DNA of 64,000 nt, taken from assembly GCF_022829635.1 (NCBI RefSeq), contig NZ_JAKSYO010000192.1, positions 1 through 64,000 on the forward strand, written 5' to 3'. This stretch comes from Methylobacterium sp. E-066 (lineage in GTDB: Bacteria; Pseudomonadota; Alphaproteobacteria; Rhizobiales; Beijerinckiaceae). Each line of letters opens with the position of its first letter. Within the stretch, counting starts at the first letter, position 1. This document shows, piece by piece, positions 60,489-64,000 of this stretch. Both the position numbers and the translations under genes were made by a program. Below the pieces are notes generated by a model, which saw nothing but the letters and a program-made list of their open reading frames with translations, had not been told where the DNA came from and made no database searches.

Positions 60489-61832
60489 CTACCCCTCCCC
60501 GCGCCGCTCCTTGCGCAGGGCCTCCCAACGGGCGAGGCGCTCGGCCAGGCGGGTCTCGTAGCCGCGCTCGGTGGGCGCGTAGAGGTGCTGGCGCCCGATG
60601 GCGTCGGGCCAGTAATCCTGGCCCGAGAAGGCGTCGGGCTCGTCGTGGTCGTAGCGGTAGCCCTCGCCGTAGCCGATGCGCTTCATCAGCTTGGTCGGCG
60701 CGTTGAGGATGGTGCGGGGCGGCGCCAGCGAGCCGGCCTCCTTGGCGAGCCGCGTCGCGGCCTTGTAGGCGGTGTAGACCGCGTTCGATTTCGGCGCGCA
60801 GGCCAGGTAGATCGCGGCCTGCGCCAGAGCGAGTTCGCCCTCGGGGCTGCCGAGGAAGTCGAACGCGTCCTTGGCGGCGTTGGCCACCACCAGGGCCTGC
60901 GGGTCGGCGAGCCCGATATCCTCCACCGCCATCCGGACCAGCCGGCGGGCGATGAACAGCCGGTCCTCGCCGGCATCGAGCATCCGGCACAGATAGTAGA
61001 GCGCCGCGTCCGGATCCGAGCCGCGCACGGTCTTATGCAGCGCCGAGATCAGGTTGTAGTGGCCCTCCTGGGCCTTGTCGTAGATCGGCGCCCGCCGTTG
61101 CACGATGTCCTGCAGCGCCTCGGCGTCGAGGGTCTCTCCCGGGCCGGCCGAGCGCCAGACCTCCTCGGCGAGCGTCAGCGCCGCGCGGCCGTCGCCGTCG
61201 GCCATGCGGACCAGCACGCCCCGCGCCTCCTCGGTGAGCGGCAGGGCCTGCCCGGTCAGCGTCTCGGCTCGGACCAGCAGCCGCGCGATCGCGCCCGGGT
61301 CCAGCGCCCGGAACAGCAGCACCCGGGCCCGCGACAGCAGGGCCGCGTTCAGCTCGAAGGACGGATTCTCCGTGGTGGCGCCCACCAGCGTGACGGTGCC
61401 GTCCTCCATCACCGGCAGGAAGGCGTCGAGCTGCGCCCGGTTGAACCGGTGGATCTCGTCGACGAACAGCAGGGTCGCCTGCCCGGTCGCCCGGCGCTTG
61501 CGGGCGGCCTCGAACACCTTGCGCAGGTCGGGCACGCCGGAAAAGATCGCCGAGATCTGCTCGAAATGCAGGTCGGTGCCCTGGGCCAGAAGCCGCGCCA
61601 CCGTGGTCTTGCCGGTGCCGGGCGGCCCCCAGAAGATCAGCGAGCCGAGGCTTTTCCCGCGCAGCAGGCGGGTGAGCGCCCCGCCCTCCCCGGTCAGGTG
61701 CTCCTGGCCGACGACCTCAGCCAGGCTTTGGGGGCGCAGCCGGTCCGCGAGCGGGCGACCGGCCTCCGCGACGGGGGCGTGGCCGGAATCCGGTGCCGCT
61801 GGGGGCTCGGCGGAGGCGAACAGGTCGGACAT
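60489..61832 (-). CDS. rarA: Replication-associated recombination protein RarA (MgsA)
   Basis: The 447-residue AAA+ ATPase has Walker A WGPPGTGKT at about 69-76 and Walker B LLFVDEIHRFNRAQ. The sensor and helical regions VTLVGATTENPSFELNAALLSRAR and LHKTVRGSDPDAALYYLCRMLDAGED are unchanged from the family. It processes stalled replication forks, acting with single-strand-binding protein and clamp loader-like structures. Full length. It normally lies close to a Do-like protease in Rhizobiales, but here two extra genes separate them. Confidence 0.95.
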   Translation of the reverse strand: MSDLFASAEPPAAPDSGHAPVAEAGRPLADRLRPQSLAEVVGQEHLTGEGGALTRLLRGKSLGSLIFWGPPGTGKTTVARLLAQGTDLHFEQISAIFSGVPDLRKVFEAARKRRATGQATLLFVDEIHRFNRAQLDAFLPVMEDGTVTLVGATTENPSFELNAALLSRARVLLFRALDPGAIARLLVRAETLTGQALPLTEEARGVLVRMADGDGRAALTLAEEVWRSAGPGETLDAEALQDIVQRRAPIYDKAQEGHYNLISALHKTVRGSDPDAALYYLCRMLDAGEDRLFIARRLVRMAVEDIGLADPQALVVANAAKDAFDFLGSPEGELALAQAAIYLACAPKSNAVYTAYKAATRLAKEAGSLAPPRTILNAPTKLMKRIGYGEGYRYDHDEPDAFSGQDYWPDAIGRQHLYAPTERGYETRLAERLARWEALRKERRGEG

Positions 61833-62085
61833 CGCCGCATGAAGACCGGGTCGATGCGCAGCGGCAAGATTTTTCGGTTCACGCGCGTGCCGGATATCCC
61901 CAGGGATCGGCCTGAGGATCTGTGGCGCTCAGCTTGCCCACCCCGATCGGTCGGCGAAAATTCGGGCCAGCGCGCACGATCACCACACGTCGCGCGCTGA
62001 CAAGGATGCATCAGGAAGCTCAAGGCGCTTGCTCGATCCAGCCGAATCGGCCGAGATTTATGCTGATCTCGGGTGAGCTTTGAAG

Positions 62086-62664
62086 ATGAGGCGCAAACCA
62101 TCCGTCAGGAAGCGATCGGCAAGCGACGATGTTTCGAAAATCAGCGCCTGCGGATGGACCGAGCTGTCATCGCTCTGGGACAAGGTCCGTGGTCAGCCGA
62201 GAAGACGGATCGCGGGGTGGTCCAGCGGAAAGGCTTTCGAACATCTCATCCTCAGAGCCTTCCAACTGAGTGGCGCGGAGATCATCTGGCCTTATGCGGT
62301 CAACCTGCACGGCGCGATCGTGGAGCAGATCGACGGGATGGTGCTGCTCGATGGTATCGCGTGCATGGTGGAGGCCAAGGATCAGCAGGCCAACGTGAAT
62401 GTCGAGCCGTTGGCGAAGCTGAGAAACCAGCTGCTGCGTCGGCCGGCCGGCGTCATCGGATGCGTGTTCAGCAGCAGCGGGTTTACCGATCCCGCCGTCA
62501 CGCGGGCGCACTATATGGCTCCGCATGCCATCCTCTTATGGCAGGGGCCGGAGATCGGCTTCCTGCTGGAACGGCAGGATTTCGCGGATGCCCTACGGCG
62601 GAAGTATCGCGTCCTGATGCAGCACGGAAAGCCCGACTTCGATCCGCGGGCGGGAGTTCTGTGA
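62086..62664 (+). CDS. PD-(D/E)XK nuclease family protein (Mrr/restriction endonuclease-like)
   Basis: The protein has 192 residues from ATG 62086 (a TTG at 62080 is in frame). Nuclease core residues: Glu52 (GKAFEHLILRAF), Asp83 (VEQIDGMVLLDG), Glu96-Ala-Lys98 (CMVEAKDQQ) and Gln115 (LRNQLL). This is the E...D...ExK...Q order of Mrr-type endonucleases. It probably cuts DNA. There is no methylase beside it. Base composition is clearly lower in GC than rarA or the protease gene. A hairpin (ccgagat / atctcgg, 62051-62072) lies just upstream of the start. Coupled to the TOPRIM gene by a one-base stop/start overlap. Confidence 0.78.
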   Translation: MRRKPSVRKRSASDDVSKISACGWTELSSLWDKVRGQPRRRIAGWSSGKAFEHLILRAFQLSGAEIIWPYAVNLHGAIVEQIDGMVLLDGIACMVEAKDQQANVNVEPLAKLRNQLLRRPAGVIGCVFSSSGFTDPAVTRAHYMAPHAILLWQGPEIGFLLERQDFADALRRKYRVLMQHGKPDFDPRAGVL

Positions 62665-63212
62665 TGACCTCGTACATCGTGACGGAGGGGCCGGCCGACG
62701 CGATCGTTCTGCGTGCCTTGCTCCACGAAGCCGGTCGAGAAGACATTCGGGTGCTGGAGGCAGGCGGCAAGTCGTCAGCCGTGTCGCTGGGAACATCGCT
62801 TGCCCTAAACGACGACAATCGCGTCGCCATCGTCGTCGACGCGGATACGACCGATCCCGACAGGGTTTCGGAGCAGCAGGATATTTTTCAGGATCTTCAG
62901 AGGGATACGTCGGGTGACGAGGCCTGTCGGCTCTTCGTTGCCGTGCCCACCCTTGAGGAGGACTTGTTCAAGGACGTGGAGCACTTCTCATCGGTATTCG
63001 ACTTGAAACTCGGCGGCGAGCGCGTTGAGAACGGTCGCAAGGACTGGGGGAGCGCCTTGAAGAGGCTGCTACCGAAGCCGCATGCGCGACCTTCGGAACA
63101 GGATGCCATCCCGAAGGTCAGGGCGGATGCGGCGGAACAGGTCATCGACCATCGATTGATCAGGGAGCTGATCTCGTTTCTCCCGATGCCCACGGCTCTT
63201 CCCGTTCCGTAG
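62664..63212 (+). CDS. TOPRIM-domain protein of unknown function
   Basis: This 182-residue protein has a TOPRIM fold: Glu8 (TEGPADAIVLRALL) and the DxD pair Asp59/Asp61 (VAIVVDADTTDPDR), with a third acidic patch at Glu98-Glu99-Asp100 (PTLEEDLF). The TOPRIM fold is used by topoisomerases, OLD nucleases and RNase M5-like proteins. This protein has no ATPase domain, unlike OLD. The ATG shares a base with the preceding nuclease stop, so the two are made together, probably as one anti-phage or DNA-processing system. Confidence 0.75.
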   Translation: MTSYIVTEGPADAIVLRALLHEAGREDIRVLEAGGKSSAVSLGTSLALNDDNRVAIVVDADTTDPDRVSEQQDIFQDLQRDTSGDEACRLFVAVPTLEEDLFKDVEHFSSVFDLKLGGERVENGRKDWGSALKRLLPKPHARPSEQDAIPKVRADAAEQVIDHRLIRELISFLPMPTALPVP

Positions 63213-63304
63213 GCCAATCCGCTTCGCCGACACACCAGGGCCGCCTTGCTGAGAGCCGCATGCCCCCGGATCGCGTCCCTGGACGTGCCGTTGCGCCGTC
63301 CGGC

Positions 63305-64000
63305 TCAGCCGCCGAACACCGAGGTCATGATCTCGCCGTTGCGGTTGATGACGACCTCCCAGGAATTGAGGGTGTTGCGGGTGACCCGATCCAGGTCCTT
63401 GGTGGTCGCCACCGGCACGCCGTTGACCGCCACGATGATGTCGGCCTTCGCCAAGCCGAGGCGGCCGGCGATGGAATTCTCGTCCACCGCCTGCACGGCC
63501 ACGCCCTCGGCCGGAAAATCGACCTGCAGCTCCTCCGCCACCGCTGGCGAGGTGTTGACCAGGGTCGCGCCCTGGAACGGCGAGCGGGTCTTCACCTTGA
63601 GCACGTCGCGCGGGCGCGTCTCCGGGGCGGGGGCGAGCTTGACCGTCACCGTCTGGCGGGCCGTGCCGCGCAGGATCCCGAACCGGGTCTGGCCCTGGAC
63701 GCCCTTGAGCGCGAAGCGGTAGCCGAACGCCTCCGGGTCGGCCACCTCCTGGTTGTCCACGGTGAGGATCAGGTCGCCGCGCTTCAGGCCGGCCTCGTCC
63801 GCCGGGCTCTTGGGCTGCAGGCTCGCCACCAGCACGCCGGTCGGATGGTCGAGACCCATGCTGTCGGCGATGTCAGGGGTCACGTTCTGGATGCGCGCCC
63901 CGAGCCAGGGCCGGCGCACCACGCTCGCCCCCTCGCGGGCCGCGTCGACCACCGCCTTGACCATGCCCACGGGAATCGCGAAGCCGATGCCGTGGCTGCC
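63305..64000 (-). CDS. Do-like (HtrA/DegP) serine protease, C-terminal part with two PDZ domains
   Basis: The C-terminal 231 codons of a gene that continues beyond the window edge. It begins in GSHGIGFAIPVGMVKAVVDAA, the end of the trypsin-like domain. Two PDZ domains follow: ARIQNVTPDIADSMGL...VDNQEVADPEAFGYRFA and ATLVNTSPAVAEELQ...IIVAVNGVPVATTKDLDRV. The complete protein degrades or refolds envelope proteins. The catalytic triad is not inside the window. Its usual neighbour rarA is displaced by the nuclease/TOPRIM pair. Confidence 0.93.
   Translation of the reverse strand, partial: GSHGIGFAIPVGMVKAVVDAAREGASVVRRPWLGARIQNVTPDIADSMGLDHPTGVLVASLQPKSPADEAGLKRGDLILTVDNQEVADPEAFGYRFALKGVQGQTRFGILRGTARQTVTVKLAPAPETRPRDVLKVKTRSPFQGATLVNTSPAVAEELQVDFPAEGVAVQAVDENSIAGRLGLAKADIIVAVNGVPVATTKDLDRVTRNTLNSWEVVINRNGEIMTSVFGG

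Noticed and set aside
1-64000. CRISPR arrays, insertion sequences and prophage genes.
   Set aside because: No regularly spaced direct repeats, transposase or integrase reading frames were found. The palindromic families A-D are irregular intergenic elements.

Overview
The window reads as chromosome of a GC-rich alphaproteobacterium (about 70% GC by eye), most likely a plant-associated Methylobacterium. This is inferred from gene content, not from a marker gene: class I lysyl-tRNA synthetase (lysK), a TIGR02300 protein, a DUF5872 protein, a GCG_CRPN secreted protein, a PQQ glucose dehydrogenase, an ACC deaminase and several palindromic intergenic repeat families. I found no rRNA, tRNA, CRISPR array, insertion sequence or phage gene.

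Layout. 0-6.2 kb: end of an outer-membrane barrel gene, several small unknown genes, L-serine ammonia-lyase, a TIGR02300 gene, a YkgJ-type cysteine-cluster protein and a cold-shock protein. 6.3-9.8 kb: a membrane glycosyltransferase divergent from a periplasmic binding protein, then a small RelE/ParE-type toxin-antitoxin pair. 9.9-12.2 kb: lysK and a PPOX flavoprotein. 12.2-20.5 kb: the conserved transglutaminase / circularly permuted ATP-grasp-alpha-E / transglutaminase-DUF2126 cassette with a divergent zinc metallopeptidase, a peptide- or amide-forming system of unknown product. 20.5-23.4 kb: an unknown-plus-acetyltransferase pair, then mntR and mntH with a palindromic operator.

24.0-30.0 kb is the most interesting part. 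A tandem glycine riboswitch precedes a DadA-type D-amino-acid/glycine dehydrogenase. It is followed by a fold-type-II PLP lyase, a 3-hydroxyaspartate aldolase (BhcC/DhaA-like), an iminosuccinate reductase-like protein (BhcD-like) and cobF. Together these could convert glycine to aspartate by a variant of the beta-hydroxyaspartate cycle in which glycine oxidation replaces the BhcA aminotransferase.

30-42.5 kb: a DEAH helicase, an unknown SLGxNCEFG protein, a patatin lipase, a GAF histidine kinase, small genes, a three-subunit molybdenum hydroxylase of PaoABC type, and about 1 kb of repeat-rich gap. 42.5-50.6 kb: a YtfQRT-YjfF sugar ABC transporter with a DapA-family lyase or aldolase, then membrane glucose dehydrogenase. 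50.8-56.7 kb: a class IV aminotransferase under a MerR-type promoter, an orphan RND adaptor, a Tat-exported bicupin like oxalate decarboxylase, and purD. 56.7-64 kb: gamma-glutamyltransferase, acdS with its Lrp-type regulator acdR, rarA, an accessory-looking pair of a PD-(D/E)XK nuclease and a TOPRIM protein, and a truncated Do-like serine protease.

Three palindromic repeat families recur. Family A (about 140 bp) lies between co-directional genes, family B (about 125 bp) lies in larger gaps, and family C (multi-hairpin) lies only between convergent genes, where it looks like a bidirectional terminator.
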